Assembly (NCBI RefSeq): GCF_041146395.1
Contig: NC_090989.1
Coordinates: 284,114,343 to 284,178,342 of the forward strand
DNA length: 64,000 bases
Direction of reading: 5' to 3'
From: Eulemur rufifrons
Taxonomy: Eukaryota > Chordata > Mammalia > Primates > Lemuridae
Made by a program: the position numbers and the translations under genes. The number at the start of each line of letters is the position of its first letter. Position 1 is the first letter of the stretch. Positions 1 to 12,235 of this stretch are shown piece after piece. The notes under the pieces are model-generated. The model saw only the letters and a program-made list of their open reading frames with translations, had not been told where the DNA came from and did no database searches.

Positions 1-3000
1 CCTGTGGACGTGGCCCTGGCAAGTCCAGGCAGCCCCCAGCCTGCAGCTGCCAGCAAGGGAGGCCTCCCCGGAGCTGCCTAGTTGGCCACACTCAGTCCAC
101 GTGGGCGGGTTGGTTTGTGGCAGAAAGAACTGAGGCAGGAACTGGAAATCTCCAGTGAGCAGGACGATTTGACCCACACGTGGCAGGGAGAATGCCCTGG
201 GGTCGCCCCAGACAGGTCCCAGGATCCCTGCACGGCTCACGAACCAGCAGGGGCCAAGCTTTTGCTAAACAGTTTCCCACGCTGGTTTTAGGAGGGAGTT
301 GGCAGAGCGCGTTCGAGCCACGTCTGAGGAGACAACAGGAAGTGGAGTGTCAGCACGTGCTGGGCTGGCTTTGCCGCCTCTAGAGCACTTCGGCCCTGTG
401 TGTGACACTGTAATGTTTGTGGGTGATGGATGAAGAAGTTGGGGAGGGCACTGAGGCATGGTTTCCAGCTGCCAAAGTGGGGACGGCAGAGACAGGACGG
501 CACACGCCGTGGGGACCTCAGGCCACAGGCCTGGCACCACCCCCCGAGACATGTCTCCTACCCAGGCCTCCCAAGCTGGCACCCCCAGGCTGGGCTCTGG
601 CGGTGACAAGGTCTCCTCTGACTGGGGCCCAACAAGAAAACCAAGTGGCCGGGCTGCATTCTCTGGGTCCTAGCTGCAGGAAGTCACGGCCATGGCGGGT
701 GGCTGCTGAGACGTGCGGTTCGTCTGAGTGTCTTTAAGAAGCAGCAGCTCTGTGTCAGTCCCGGATGGCTCTCTGGACAGCTGAGCGGGCTGGATGGTGT
801 CAGGGCCAGGGAGCAGAGGACTGAGGCCCTGGTGAGTCATCCGTGGTCACCGGAACCTGCTTACTCACAGGAGAGACTCGGAACCGTGTCAAGAGGCAAG
901 AGACACGCCTTCTGCAGCGCTGGAGGCTCGGGGGCACCACGGGACCTGCAATCCTCGTCAGCTGTGCCCACCCCTCCCTGCACACACCTGGGCCGGGGGT
1001 CTCCCTGGCACCCTTGCCCTGGCCCCGCTTCCCTGGGGACTAATCAAGGCTCTTGGTCTCAGCAGGCTCTTGCTGAGCCTTTGCAGGGTGACCCTATGCT
1101 GGGACGCAGGGAGACCACTCAGCCTTGGGCCCCTGACCCCATAAGCCAGCCCCGCTGCTCCCCCTCCAGGCAGCATGTACGAGGCAGGCTGGTCCTGGCG
1201 CCGTGGACAATGGCGTTTTCCTGGCGGGTATCTCCCCAGCCAGACCCCATGGGGCCAAGACCCACATTCAGCCCCTCATGGCACCGTCCTGCACAGCCCA
1301 GTCCAGAAAGTTCCCTCCCAAGCAAACACCAGCCCATCTCTGAGCCTCCGCTGGTGCTGAGCTGTCCTCCAGACGGGGCACAAGCTCCCAGGTCGCGGAG
1401 GCCGTTCCTCACGCTCCGGGCACTGTGCCCCCCATGCCTGGTGTGGGCTGCTGTGCCTGTGACAGCGCCACCCCTGACCAACCCACTCTCAGGTAAGCCA
1501 CTAGTCACTCAAGGACTTGGACCACCTGTGCAAGGCTGGGGACAAAGGGTCTTTGTCCTGCTATGACTGGAGGACACGGTGGGGCCTGAGATGCCCACCC
1601 CCCACATCTGGAAGCTGTTCTGGGTGACTCGCCTGTCCCCACAACCAGCTCCACTTTGTGTTGCTCATTCAACAACTCACATTGAACCTAGACGTGAACA
1701 AGATGGAAATTTCCAGTGGTTTAGTGGAACTTCCATCCCAGGAAAGGGAACCAACGAGGCATAAGTGAAAACAGAGTATAGTTTCTGACGAATGTGACGG
1801 ACGTTACACAGCAACTGGAGCAGGTCAGGGGTGGCGAACGGTGGGGAGGGGGAGGGCCGGGGCAGGCCCCCTGAGGCTGGGACACTTGAGCTGAGGGCAG
1901 AACAGAGCGAGGGAGTGAGCCACGAGGACATCAGGGGCACAGGTGCAAAGGCCCTGGGGTAGGAGTGAGCTGCTTGGCTACAGAGGACCCGGCAGAGGAG
2001 TGTCACAGGGTATCCAAGATGGTGTCACAGGGTCCGCAAGGCCACATGGAGATCGACAGGGCCACTTACGGGACGGGCAGACACGGGAGATCGCACACAG
2101 TGCGTCCGAGCTGCTGAGCGACCGCGCTGTGGACTGGACGGCACTGGACGCCGAGGTAGCGGGAGGCACAGACGTCTGGGTCTCAGGCTGAACGCACGCG
2201 GATGGCACTGAAAGGGACCAGGCCGGGAGGGCACGCGGGAGAAGACGTAGAGGGGCCAAGGCCCAGGCACCCCCCAGTGGGGACGAGGTGAAGGACCGAG
2301 CAGGTGCGCAGGACGCGGGGAGGATGGGGGCTCCCAGCAGGCAGGGCAGGGCCCCGTGAAGAGCACCGACACGGCCGGGGCAGCGCAGGGCCCTTCTGAC
2401 GCCCGAGTGACTCCAGGGAGTGAGGAAGAGCAGCCCGGAAAGAGAAATGGCTGGAGGGGGGTTGGGGGGTCGGTGGGGCAGGCTTGGAGGGAAAATGCAG
2501 GTTCCCTACCATGTACCAGAAAGCCCGTGCCAGCCTGGGGTGCCCAGCACAACTGCTACAAAGTAGACTGGGCAGGCGAGGCTACTACCGGGCCCAGGAA
2601 AAGTGCCCGCGCTCTCCTGCCCTGGCTCGGCCGGTCCAGACCGGCCCACTGCTCTAGAGCCGCCTTGGCTGTCCCATAGCGCCCTTAGCCACTCAGCACC
2701 AAAATCCCGCCTGGCGGAGAATTGCAGCATCGTTAAGGTAACACGGTTGCAGGACGCTGTGATGACGCTGCTGCACCTGCCAGATTTGTTTCACTGTGGG
2801 CGAGCGAAGATACAATGAAAAACTTCACGCTACTAGTTGGAAGGGATTTAGGACAACTCCAGGAGGTGGGCGGGTGCGGATCTTGCATGCAAAAGGGTCC
2901 CCCGGAGGAAATTCCTGTGCCGCCCAGGAGCAACCCCCTTGCAAGTGACCCCGTAACTCAACCTACCTCGCCACGCTGGTCTCGTCGAGCCATTCCTTGG

Positions 3001-3899
3001 TCCCTTGGTTCCCTCTCAGTGTGAGGGGTGGTTTTTCTCGCTGCCCCGGGGTTTGCACGGAGCAGCTGGCCAGAGGCTGCTGGACTGGTGCACGGGGGAG
3101 GCGACGCTGCAGATGAGAGCTCTGCAGCTGTCCTCACCCCACACTCGGGGGGCGTGGGCTGCATCTGGGCTCTCACCCCACCCCGAACCACCCCTCCTGC
3201 TGCAGCCTGAGGAAGCCGATTCTCAGGGAAGACTGAGCTGCCGCCTCCTCTGCTGAAGCCCTCGTGACTCCCCAGCAAAGTCCAAATGTGCCCTGGCCTT
3301 GCCCTCCTAAGCCGCCCTCCCCACGCGCTGCCTCAGCCCCCAGGGACGGGGCAGGTCTCCTCCTTGCTCCTAGACAGGCCTCACCCCTCACCGTCCTCGA
3401 GCCCCCAGAGGCCTTGGCTGCGTGGCTCAGACACGACCACCAATCCCTAACTGTCACCCTTCGACCTCCAACCCTCCCCTTCCTCTCTGCTCTGGTCGTC
3501 CCTCTTCCCCTTGAATGCCTCCCGTGACAGCGTGCTCAGCACCACCCAGCAGCAGTGCCCCTGCCTTGGTTGTTTGCCCCTGGTGTCAGTTCCGAGAGAC
3601 AGCAGGGAGCCAAGGCCGTCGTGGTGCAGGGGTGGGGGGCTCCCCCCGCCTCCCGCCGGGCCTGGGCACACATGCAGCTGCCGTTCACAGGTGGGAAGAC
3701 GACAGCCCCACTGACCGAGCTCTCAGGACACTCATCGGCTGTGACACACACCTTTTCATTAGGTCCTATTTGCGTAACCTGGTGGAAATAAAGCATCGAT
3801 CACGCCCTGTGAAAGTGCCACACAGGTATTCCCGAACCGCCTCTCTGCACAGCCGTGGGAGGCCCACCAGCCGTTCATACCCATCACCTGGGAGAAAAA
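1..3899. other. GC-rich intergenic sequence, no gene seen
   Basis: No reading frame here resembles a known protein, and the open frames are the kind produced by GC-rich mammalian DNA with few stop codons. The stretch at about 1840-2340 reads like an old L2 fragment in + orientation, with wording such as 'aaaggccctggggtaggag'. About 3250-3540 also looks like degraded L2. There is a short imperfect tandem duplication at about 2000-2035 ('gtgtcacagggt' twice). Nothing else stands out. Confidence 0.6.
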
Positions 3900-4480
3900 T
3901 AATGCCATTTCCATAATGCACACCCTCTCCACGGAGGCGCCATAAATATGTAGCGATGACATCGCTGCAGCTTGGCTTGTGTGAGTGATGTCATCTGGGA
4001 GGGTTGCCTAGCAACCCCCACAACTTTTGGGAGGCTCTAATTCTTGAGTAGGATAAAGTCACATTTATGCAGTTCAGTTAATCAGCTTCCTGGCAACTCC
4101 GCCAAGATGATCTCATCTTATTCATGATTATTTTATGTGAAATGCACTTTTAGCTCTAAGAGAACACAAAGATTTAATTCAAAACCCGCTATTGCTTTAT
4201 GTTTCCAGGGTGTCGTTAAAACGGCGTCCATGCAAATAACCATGGTAACACGCGGGTAATTAGTATATATGGCACGCGGTCTTAATACAGAGCTGGGGCC
4301 GGCTCCCAATCAGCGCCGATTACCGCGTGTTATTACTGGAGTAATTACCTGCAGTAACACACAAATTGAACTAAATGGTCAATTGAAGTAAAGTGAATGG
4401 CTTTTTATTCTAGTCCCTAAATAATGTGTCTGTGTGGCTGAGTAGTCCAAGGTAAATAAAACTCTTAAATTGATGGCTCC
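3900..4480. promoter_or_regulatory. Candidate conserved noncoding element / enhancer
   Basis: This AT-rich block stands out sharply from its GC-rich surroundings and has no repeat signature. It is packed with transcription-factor-like motifs. There is a perfect inverted repeat AGCGATG-a-CATCGCT (3952-3966), a CRE/ATF-like TGATGTCAT (3986-3994) and an RFX X-box (4003-4015). There is also a perfect POU octamer ATGCAAAT (4230-4237) and TAATTA homeodomain cores (4257-4262 and about 4342). A longer inverted repeat pairs AACACGCGGGTAAT (4247-4260) with ATTACCGCGTGTT (4319-4331). Vertebrate developmental enhancers have this texture. The location on the RXRA side of WDR5 suggests a distal enhancer, but the target gene is inference. 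Conservation was not measured. Confidence 0.5.
4003..4015. promoter_or_regulatory. RFX-type X-box
   Basis: GTTGCCTAGCAAC fits the RFX consensus (RYYNCC, short spacer, RGNAAC) with both half-sites complete. It sits inside a wider perfect palindrome, GGGTTGC-cta-GCAACCC, at 4001-4017. RFX proteins bind such sites in ciliary and neural regulatory elements. Occupancy cannot be judged from sequence. Confidence 0.6.
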
Positions 4481-6029
4481 CCCAACCCCCGGTGAGAATT
4501 GGGCTTCCTTGGCCCCCTTGGGCTGGGGACTCGGCCGTTACTGAGGAGGCATCCGCCCCTCCACCGGGCTCCCAGCTGGCAGCGGGCTCCCCAGCCCTGG
4601 CCCTGCAGAACTCTGGCCCTTATTAAAAAATCTCCCAGGCCCGCGCGGCCCTCTTAGTCATTCCCGTCCCCCATCCCCCGGGAAGAGGGCACAGAACTTT
4701 CCAGATCAAGGATGGAGGGCCAAAGGCAATGGCCTTCCTCCGGGGATGTTTTCTTGCCCCTCTGCTAGGTGGGGCAGGCTTCCTGTCACAGGATGGAGGG
4801 GGAGGGGAGGTCAAAGGTCACTTCTGCCTTTATTAACAGAGAGTTTCTAAAATTCCATAAACTTAGAAGATCTTCAAACAGGAAGTCACGCTGGACCTCT
4901 CAAAGAGACCATGCACATTCCAAATTCGAGCTGCTTCGCCCCCTTCGGAGGGGGCCAGAGGGAAGGCAAGGCAGGCGGCCATGTCAGAACAGGCGTGGCG
5001 GAGACTCGTGGCGGATTCCCAGCGATGGGAGAGGGGGGTTCAATGAGTCTCATTCCAGTCCTTTCCCTGTGCCGGGAGCAGCGTGGGATGATGGCGAGGA
5101 GGCCTGCATTGGCTCCCCGGGGGGCCTGCCCTGAGGGCCGGCCTGCAGGAAGCCGGCCTGCTTACAAGGACAGCCAGCACCGGGAAGGCAGGGCCAGGGA
5201 GCACAGGCTGAACCCGGGCGGTGGGGGAGGGCGCTGGGGGAGGAGGGCAGGGAGGGGGACGGTCGCAGTCAGGGAAGGGCAGCAACAGGGCCCGCGTCTG
5301 ACAGGCAGAAGGCCGCCCTCTGCACGTGGCCTTGCCGTGGCACGTGTGCAGAGATGCGCACATACAGAAATCTGTGCCGCTTAAAACCCACAGCCACGCC
5401 TGCGCTCCAGGGTGGTGGGGGCAGAGTTCGCCTCGGGAGACACGGAAAGGCCTTTCCTTCTCCCGGGGAGGCCACCCCTGCTCCGGGCTGGGGAAGCTGA
5501 GACAGACACGGGCACAGAGGGGACTTCCGATCCAAGTGCTCGCACACTTTCTCACACCCACTGCTCCAGCGCAGGCGGGGACAAATGCAGTGTGCAGGAG
5601 GTGACCCAAAACATATGGCCCGGCCAAACACAAGGCACACTCTCCAGAAATCAGAGACAGAAGGTGGAGGGCAGTGGGCATGGAGGCCTGCAGACCCCAG
5701 GACCCCCGGCACTCCCCATGGGCAGCGGGGACTTGAGTCGGGGCCGGCCAGGATGCAGGCAGCCCTGGCACCGAGGTCGCAGTCTAGGGACACTGCAGCC
5801 TGTGGAGGCGGGGGAGGTCTGATGCCCCCACCTCAAAATGAGAAGCCTGGACCAGCCTCCTTCTGCCTCCAGGACGGGCTGCTCCGAGCCCAGGGCCCAG
5901 CGCCGCAGAGGCACCGCCTCAGGGCTGGCTCTGGACCAGTCAGGGCTGGCCGGGGAGGGAGAGCGAGGGAAAGACACAGAAACCAGGTGCAGCGGACCCC
6001 AGGTGCTTCCGACCAACACGAGCAAACGA
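4481..6029. other. Intergenic, no gene seen
   Basis: GC-rich unique-looking DNA with no supported exon. About 4820-4890 is a short AT-richer patch that might be the tail of the neighbouring conserved block. The open frames in both directions across 4.9-6.0 kb match no protein I recognise. Confidence 0.55.
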
Positions 6030-7690
6030 ACATTCGAAACACAAGAAGAAATGGTAGAAAGAAGACATTAATTTCGTGTAGCAATCTGACAAAGACTTCG
6101 AAATAATACTGTTTTTGTTCCACAAAGATGTAAGTAAAAGCTTAACAACTATTAAAAATGAATAAGATATCAATACATCTAAAACTATGGAAATTAGATA
6201 AAATGGGCAAATTCTTAAGAATAAAATACATAAAATAACTCATTGAAACAAACTCAAGAAGAAATAGAAAACTAAGTAGTCCTATAACTGTTACATGAAT
6301 TTAATTAGTAATTTAAAAAGAAGAAAACACTTCCTACATAGAGACCCCCAGGTCCAGATGACTTCACCTGCAGAGTCTGCCAAACGCTTAAGAATTACAG
6401 TAACGCCAATCTTGCGTAAACTTACCCGAAAATAAAGAGGATGTGCCCACAGTTGATTTTCTAAGGAGAGCATAAATTTAAAACCAAACCCCAACAAAAA
6501 CGTATGAGAGAGTTGCGGCCAGCAGGCGAGATGCTGAGAACCCAAAATCTAAGGACGCAGACTCAGGCTGAGAGCGGCTGCGGCCTCCCCTTCACCCCAG
6601 CCTGGAGACAGGAGAATACCCTTCGTGTGCACAGACGCAAACATACAAAGCAAAAGACTAGCAAAGCGAATTCAGCAATGAGAAGGACAGTGCACTGTTA
6701 AAGAGTTGTATTCGAGTCAGAAATTCTGATTCGGTTATCGATAGAAAAGCAATCAATATTAGCCAGATGAGACTCTTATTACATGCAGCAAACATGTTTG
6801 AAAAAATTAACATCTAATTATTAAAACTAAAATAACTCTTAGTAAACCAAAAATAAAAGGGAACTTCCCTGATCTGTGTAAGAATATCTGGAGTCTGCGG
6901 CGATCGTCAGGCTCCGTGGCGAGACGGCGTGACCTTTCCCTGCAGAATTGGAGCAGAGCGGGGGTCTGGCTCCGGCACTGCTGTCAGCACCACGTCAGCA
7001 GCCCTCGGTGAGAAAAAGAAAGAAAACCTGGAAAGACTGGAAAGGAAGAGACAAAACTGTTCTTTTTCACAGCGTGATTGTGCACACGGATCTAAAGTAA
7101 CCAAGAACTTCACGAGGTCGTTGCATATAAAATCAGATTTATCTCTATATAACGTGAGTAAATAAATAGAAAATGATAATGTTTAAACAACACCACTTAA
7201 TAACATCAACAGACATCAAACACCTAGAAATAAATCTAGTAGAATATGCATGAACCCCTGGAGAAAAAAATTATGTAACTTCATTAATAGATGTTAATGA
7301 AGACCTAAATGTTATTTTATTTATTTTTTTGAGACAGAAAATAGAGTGCCCGGGCTAGAGTGCTGTGGCGTCAGCCTCGCTCACAGCAGCCTCAAACTCC
7401 TGGGCTCACAGGATCCTCCTGCCTCAGCCTCCCGAGTAGCTGGGACTACAGGCATGTGCTACCACACCCGGCTAATTTTTTCTATTTTTAGTAAAGACGG
7501 GGTCTTGCTGTTACTCAGGCTGATCTCAAACTCCTGAGCTCAAGCAATCCTCCTGCCTCGGCCTCCCAGAGTACTAGGATTGCAGGCGTGAGCCACCGCG
7601 ACAGGCCTGAAGACCTAAATAAACGTGGGACATGTATCATGTTCATGGTTCGGAAAACTCAACATTATGAAGATGTTAATTCTCCTAAAC
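6030..7690 (+). repeat. LINE-1 ORF2 fragment, degraded, split by an Alu
   Basis: The + strand follows degraded L1 ORF2 through the reverse-transcriptase region. Recognisable wording includes 'actcaagaagaaatagaaaa', 'ccaggtccagatgacttcac' and, after the Alu, 'gaagacctaaataaacgtggg' and 'catgttcatggttcgg'. Multiple stops and frameshifts make it non-functional. The Alu at 7311-7607 was inserted into it. The left edge is approximate. Confidence 0.75.
7311..7607 (-). repeat. Alu SINE (dimeric), antisense
   Basis: Full-length dimeric Alu in reverse orientation, with the T-rich tail complement at the left and 'gtgagccaccgcgacaggcc' at the right. A 13-bp target-site duplication, tgaagacctaaat, is perfect at 7298-7310 and 7608-7620. 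The flanks rejoin into continuous L1 ORF2 sequence. Confidence 0.93.
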
Positions 7691-7699
7691 TGATTGTTT

Positions 7700-8285
7700 T
7701 AAAGCCGGGTTTAGTGAGATACAATTGTCTATAGCAAAATTCACCCTTTTTTAGCATATAGTTCTGTTCGTTTTGACAAACTGAAAGTCATGTGACCACC
7801 ACCCCAATCAAGGCATATTAACAGAAGCACTCCACTGCGTCCCCAAATTCCCCAGGCCCCTTTGTGGTGAATTCGTTCCCCCCAGCCCAGTACCTGGCAA
7901 CCACTGATCTATTGCTTGTTGCTATAGCTTTGTCTCTTCCAGAATGTAATTTAAACGGAATCACATAGTATGCAGACTTTTGAGTCTGGTTTCTTTTATT
8001 TAGCATAATTCATTTGAAATTCATGTGTTCTTGTTTTATCAATGTGTCTTTCATTCATTTTTATTGCTGAGTAGCATTCTGTTATATGGATGTACCATAG
8101 TTTAAAGAATATTCAAGCTGTTTCTGGTTTAGGACAATCATACGTCAAGCTGCTATAAACACTCACACACAGATTTTCATAGGATTTGTCTTGAGCAGAC
8201 ACCCAGGAGTGAGCCTGCCAGGTAATTATCATCAGTGTGTGTTTACCTTTATGAGAAACCGTCAAACCGTGTCCCAGAGCGGCTC
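7700..8285 (-). repeat. LINE-1 3' end of ORF2 and 3' UTR, antisense
   Basis: The + strand reads as the complement of an old L1 3' region, including 'acctggcaaccactgatcta', 'tttagcataattcattt', 'attgctgagtagcattctg' and 'agctgctataaacact'. It abuts the + strand L1 copy on its left, so two unrelated L1 insertions face each other here. Confidence 0.75.
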
Positions 8286-8289
8286 TGCC

Positions 8290-8700
8290 ATCTGGTGTCC
8301 CCATCTATAGGGTCTGTAGTGATGTCCCCTCTCTCCTTCCGAATGTTGGTAGTTTGTGTCTCTTTTATTCTTGGTCAGTCTGATCAGAGACTTGTCAATT
8401 ATATTAATCTTTTCATAGAAGCAACTTTGGTTTCCTTGATTAATTTTTGCTATTGCTTTTCTGTTTTCTATTTCATGGATTTCTGCCATTATCTTTAATG
8501 TTTCCTTCCATCTGTGTGCTTTGAATTCAATTTCTTTCTTTTTTTTTTTTTTTTAGTTCCTTAAGATAGAGGCATAGATCACTGATTTCCTTTTTTAATA
8601 TAAGCAGTTAATGCTATAAATAGTCCCCTTAACGTTGTTTTAGTTGTATCACACAAAATCCATATGTTGTGTTTTAATTTTCATTCAATTCAACATGTTT
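8290..8700 (-). repeat. LINE-1 ORF2 linker-region fragment, antisense
   Basis: The - strand encodes a degraded L1 ORF2 stretch at about 8262-8489, readable as 'EIENRKAIAKINQGN' and 'FYEKINIIDKSLIRLTK'. This is the segment just before the reverse-transcriptase domain. A T-run at 8540-8557 interrupts it. It is not expressed as a gene. Confidence 0.75.
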
Positions 8701-11700
8701 ATAACTTCTCTTGCTCTTAGCCGTTCCCCTGTAGTAGCTCTGTGGCCTGGGCAAATGTGATGAGCGTGGACTGTGGGCAGCACATTGGAGGGGAACACCA
8801 CCTGGGGCTCTGGGATTCCACGTTCAGTACCAGGCCAATCCCAAAGAGCAGTTCGAAGGAGAGAAGATGAGTCGGAATTCATCAGGCCACCCTGAATGTC
8901 TCTGTCCAGGTCAGCCCTTCCTGGACCATCCTGCCTGATGTGGCATTAGGGCCCAGATCTCCTGATGCTATTGCACCTCTTGGCACCTCAGGGCGCTTAA
9001 CTAACTGTGCTCCAGGAGGAAGGGCTGCTCACCTCTGTGGCTCTGTGTCCACGGGCCCAAGCAAATGATGACAATGGCCATGAAGCCCTCAGTGTTCTCC
9101 AGGGACAGTGGGTCGGCACCTCCCAATCATTATCTCCCCTGAGCACACAGTCCCTCCAAAGTGGAGAGCGTCAGATCCCTTCCCCATCCTCACCGCCTGG
9201 CCAGGAGGCCCCGTGTCAGACAGAGGTGCAGGGCAGGGGTCCTTCCGGTTCCGTGCACGGAGGTGTGTCTGGAGCTCAGGGCACACTTGCTGCAGGGGGG
9301 AATGAGACGGGGAGCTAGGGCCTCGCTTCCTCCTCCATGAGACTGGATTTGGGGTGAACCAGACCTCTCTGCTCCCACCGAGGCCCCTGCCAGGACATGC
9401 TCCCCACAGCGGAGAGCCCCCTGCCAGACTGAGCCGTGGCTCCTTCTCCAGGTGCCCTGCTGAGATGGTACTGTCACCCCCCAGAGAGTGCCTGGTGTCA
9501 CGGATGGACAGGCAGAGGGGCCGGCTGGCCGGGGCTGAGCCAATGAGGGGCGGAAGTCTGAGAAGGCAGGTTGGAGGGGCTTTGGGATGAGATCTGCTCG
9601 AGTTCAGGTCCCCACCCCACCACCCTCGGCTGTGTGACTTCAGGCAAGTCTCCGACCCTCTCTGAGCCTTGGTTTCCTCATCCATAACATGGGGCTACAC
9701 ATCGCTACATCGGAGGTGTTGAAAGAGACGTGAAGGACGCGGCACTGTGCTTGCGAGCCACGCAGTCTGCGGGTGCTCATGGAGCACCGCACGGACGAAT
9801 GGCTGAGTGAGTGGACGCAGGCCGGCTGGCGGCGTGCTCCGAGCTCCGCGCGATGGGCTGGCGGCCTTGGCGTCTCAGGAAGCTCCTTGGGGAAGGGACC
9901 CCAGACAGAGCGGGCGGCTGTGCAGACAGCACTGGATTGAGGGTCCAGAGACCCAGCCTCCTCCACCTGCGACAGCTGCCTCTGTCAGCCTCGGTTTCCT
10001 CACCTGCTGGCCCCAGACAGCCACCCAGGTGACAAAAAGCCGGGTTCCCTGCCAAGGGGCCCGGTCTGTGGCAGCATGTCCTCTCTACCTGCCACAGCAG
10101 TGATGATTCGAAAAAACCTTCAAAATCTGGGTTTTTTTTAAATTTAAAAGTTGTTCATAAAAATTATGTAAAATCTCACAAAGCTGTGTACTTAGGGTTC
10201 GCACACTTTGCCCTGTGTGAGCCAAACCTCAATGTAAAAATCCCAGGAAGCCCCCAGAAGCCCCCCAGCAGAGAGCAGACCTGCATCGGCCACCAGTCCT
10301 GGGCTGTGCCCCCGGGACCGTGACAGACACAAGACCAGGACCGCAGGAGTCGGGGTCCTCGGGAAGGGGCAGGCGAGCAGACCTGCCCCTCTCCTCCACC
10401 AGGAGCAGGGCGGGGCCTCTGGGAGGGGCCTTCCTGGCAGGGCAGCCTCTGCCAAGGCACAGGTGAGGCCGGGCGGGCACCTCCCCGTGGGCTCTGGAGG
10501 GTGGGGTGGCGAGGCTTCAGATTGACTCTGGGGGCACTGCGGGGCCATGGAGGGCTTGAGGCAGGGAAGGCCACCGTCAGGACAGACGGCTTCTGCAACC
10601 CAGCCCCGCCCTTTCCCCCCGCCCCCAGCACAGAGGGCAGGTGGGAGGCTCTTGTCCTTTAGACAGTGGCCAGGTCCAGCTGGACTGACAGGTGGCACCG
10701 GGACCAGCAGTGGCCCCGGATCCATCCACTCTTAGGACTGGCAAGACCAGGCGACGTTCACAACCCACCTGTTTTCCCCACACTTAGGCCGCCCACCACG
10801 AGCCGGGCAAGGGACTTCAGCTTCTGCCAGAGAGCTGAGCCGCCGCCAGTGGAACAATGACCCCAAACACCCGACTGCCCAGCCCCGCGGCCCCTCCCGC
10901 AGAGGCTCGGGACCTCCACAGCTGGGGAGCCGGGAGAAAGGGGACCGCAGTTGAAATTCTGGCCTCAAACATATGGTTCCTTCTCCGCCACGAGCCTCCC
11001 GTGCTGGGTGCTATGCTGGCCCCTCATCTGCGAAGAGGGGACCCCGCAGCCGCCAACAGGTTTGTGGCCAGGAACAAACAGGGCGTCCCCACATGGAGGC
11101 CTCGGCATTTACCTCAGGGACAGAACCGCTGGAAACGGGGCCACTGGCCACGCTGGCCACTGCACACGTGCAAGGTGGGGCCGGTGGCCACAGAGATGCC
11201 ACGAGTGTGACACGCAGCCCGGATCCCAAAGACTTAGCGTAAAAACAGACTTGCCGGAATCACCGCTTTGTACAGGTTTCCTGGGGCGATGAGCGTATTC
11301 AGGGTGTGCTGAGTTACGTTAAGTCTGTTATTGAAACTAGTTCCACCTGTTTCTTTTTAGTCTTATGTGGCTGTTAGAGAACTCAAACCTTCCTTCGCAG
11401 CTCACGCACGCTCCGGGCGCTGGCCTGAGCCCCGGCGCTCCCAGGTGCAGGGGCAGCACGGCCAGAGGGAGAGGAGCAGGCTGGGGGCACCCGGGGAGGC
11501 ACGGAACCAGGGTGGAGATGACAGCGGGGATGGGGAGGGGTGCGGCTGTGCGGGAGCCCCAGCCCCTGCCTTGACCTGGGCTTCCTGTCTCCTGCACCCA
11601 GCTTGGCTCTCCAGCCTCCCGGCAAGGCCTTTGGGTCCCGCACCCACCAGGCACCCATCTGAGCTGGCTCCAGCCCCAGCTTCCTGCTGGACGGAAGGAA

Positions 11701-11914
11701 GGAGGGAGCGTGGGGCCCATCCCTCCCTGGCAGGGCCACCTCGGCCACCCTGCTGCCCCTCAAGACCAGCAGCGCCCAGCCCTGCCATCCCACCCTCTCC
11801 AGACAGCCGGAGAAAATGAGTGGCCGATTAGCGCTTCCCTCCCAGCGATCCCGCCATCCCACCGCCCTCCACCCTGCACACATGCCCCCTCCCTCTCTGC
11901 TTTCCACTCCGGGC

Positions 11915-11916
<2 letters not shown>
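8701..11916. other. GC-rich intergenic sequence with scattered MIR pieces
   Basis: No supported exon. It contains a clear MIR at 9595-9790 and a weaker MIR-like piece at about 9930-10030 ('agcctcggtttcctcacctg'). A small L1-3'-end-like AT patch lies at 10110-10250. The remainder is unique-looking GC-rich DNA. Confidence 0.5.
9595..9790 (+). repeat. MIR SINE
   Basis: Contains the MIR core wording 'ctgtgtgacttcaggcaag' followed by 'cctctctgagccttggtttc' and 'ctcatccataacatgggg'. These match the conserved central part of MIR. Boundaries are approximate. Confidence 0.75.
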
Positions 11917-11961
<45 letters not shown>

Positions 11962-11965
11962 CGCG
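11917..11965 (+). repeat. (TG)n-(CG)n microsatellite
   Basis: Eighteen GT units (11917-11952) pass directly into an uninterrupted GC run (11953-11965). The whole tract is strictly alternating purine-pyrimidine, a strong Z-DNA-forming type, and is likely to vary in length. It lies just before the enhancer-like block at 11985-12235. Confidence 0.95.
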
Positions 11966-11984
11966 TCCCTCCCCACTCCCCGCC

Positions 11985-12235
11985 CTCCCGCTAATAGCGC
12001 ATGTGGAGAGGGAAGCCGAGCGCCCTGTTCACAGTAACAAATCTTCCGCATTATTCCCTCTCCTTTATTTACGCCGGGCACACAGTAGCAATTCAATCTG
12101 AAAAAGTGCCGTGTTTTCGGAGGCGTGCAGCCCGAGAACTTGATGTTTGTGTTAATCAATCTTGTAGGAGCCTGCGGGGCTCGGAGAGCTGCGACACGAG
12201 AGATTTCTTCTATTGATTGATCGAGTTCGGGGCGG
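11985..12235. promoter_or_regulatory. Candidate conserved noncoding element
   Basis: A second AT-richer, repeat-free block in GC-rich surroundings. It contains GTTAATCAAT (12151-12160), a homeodomain or HNF1-like half-site, and ATTGATTGATCGA (12212-12224) with the PBX-HOX-like core TGATTGAT. Other short AT motifs include 'caattcaatctgaaaaagtg'. The texture resembles the 3.9-4.5 kb element. Conservation and activity are inferred, not measured. Confidence 0.4.
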
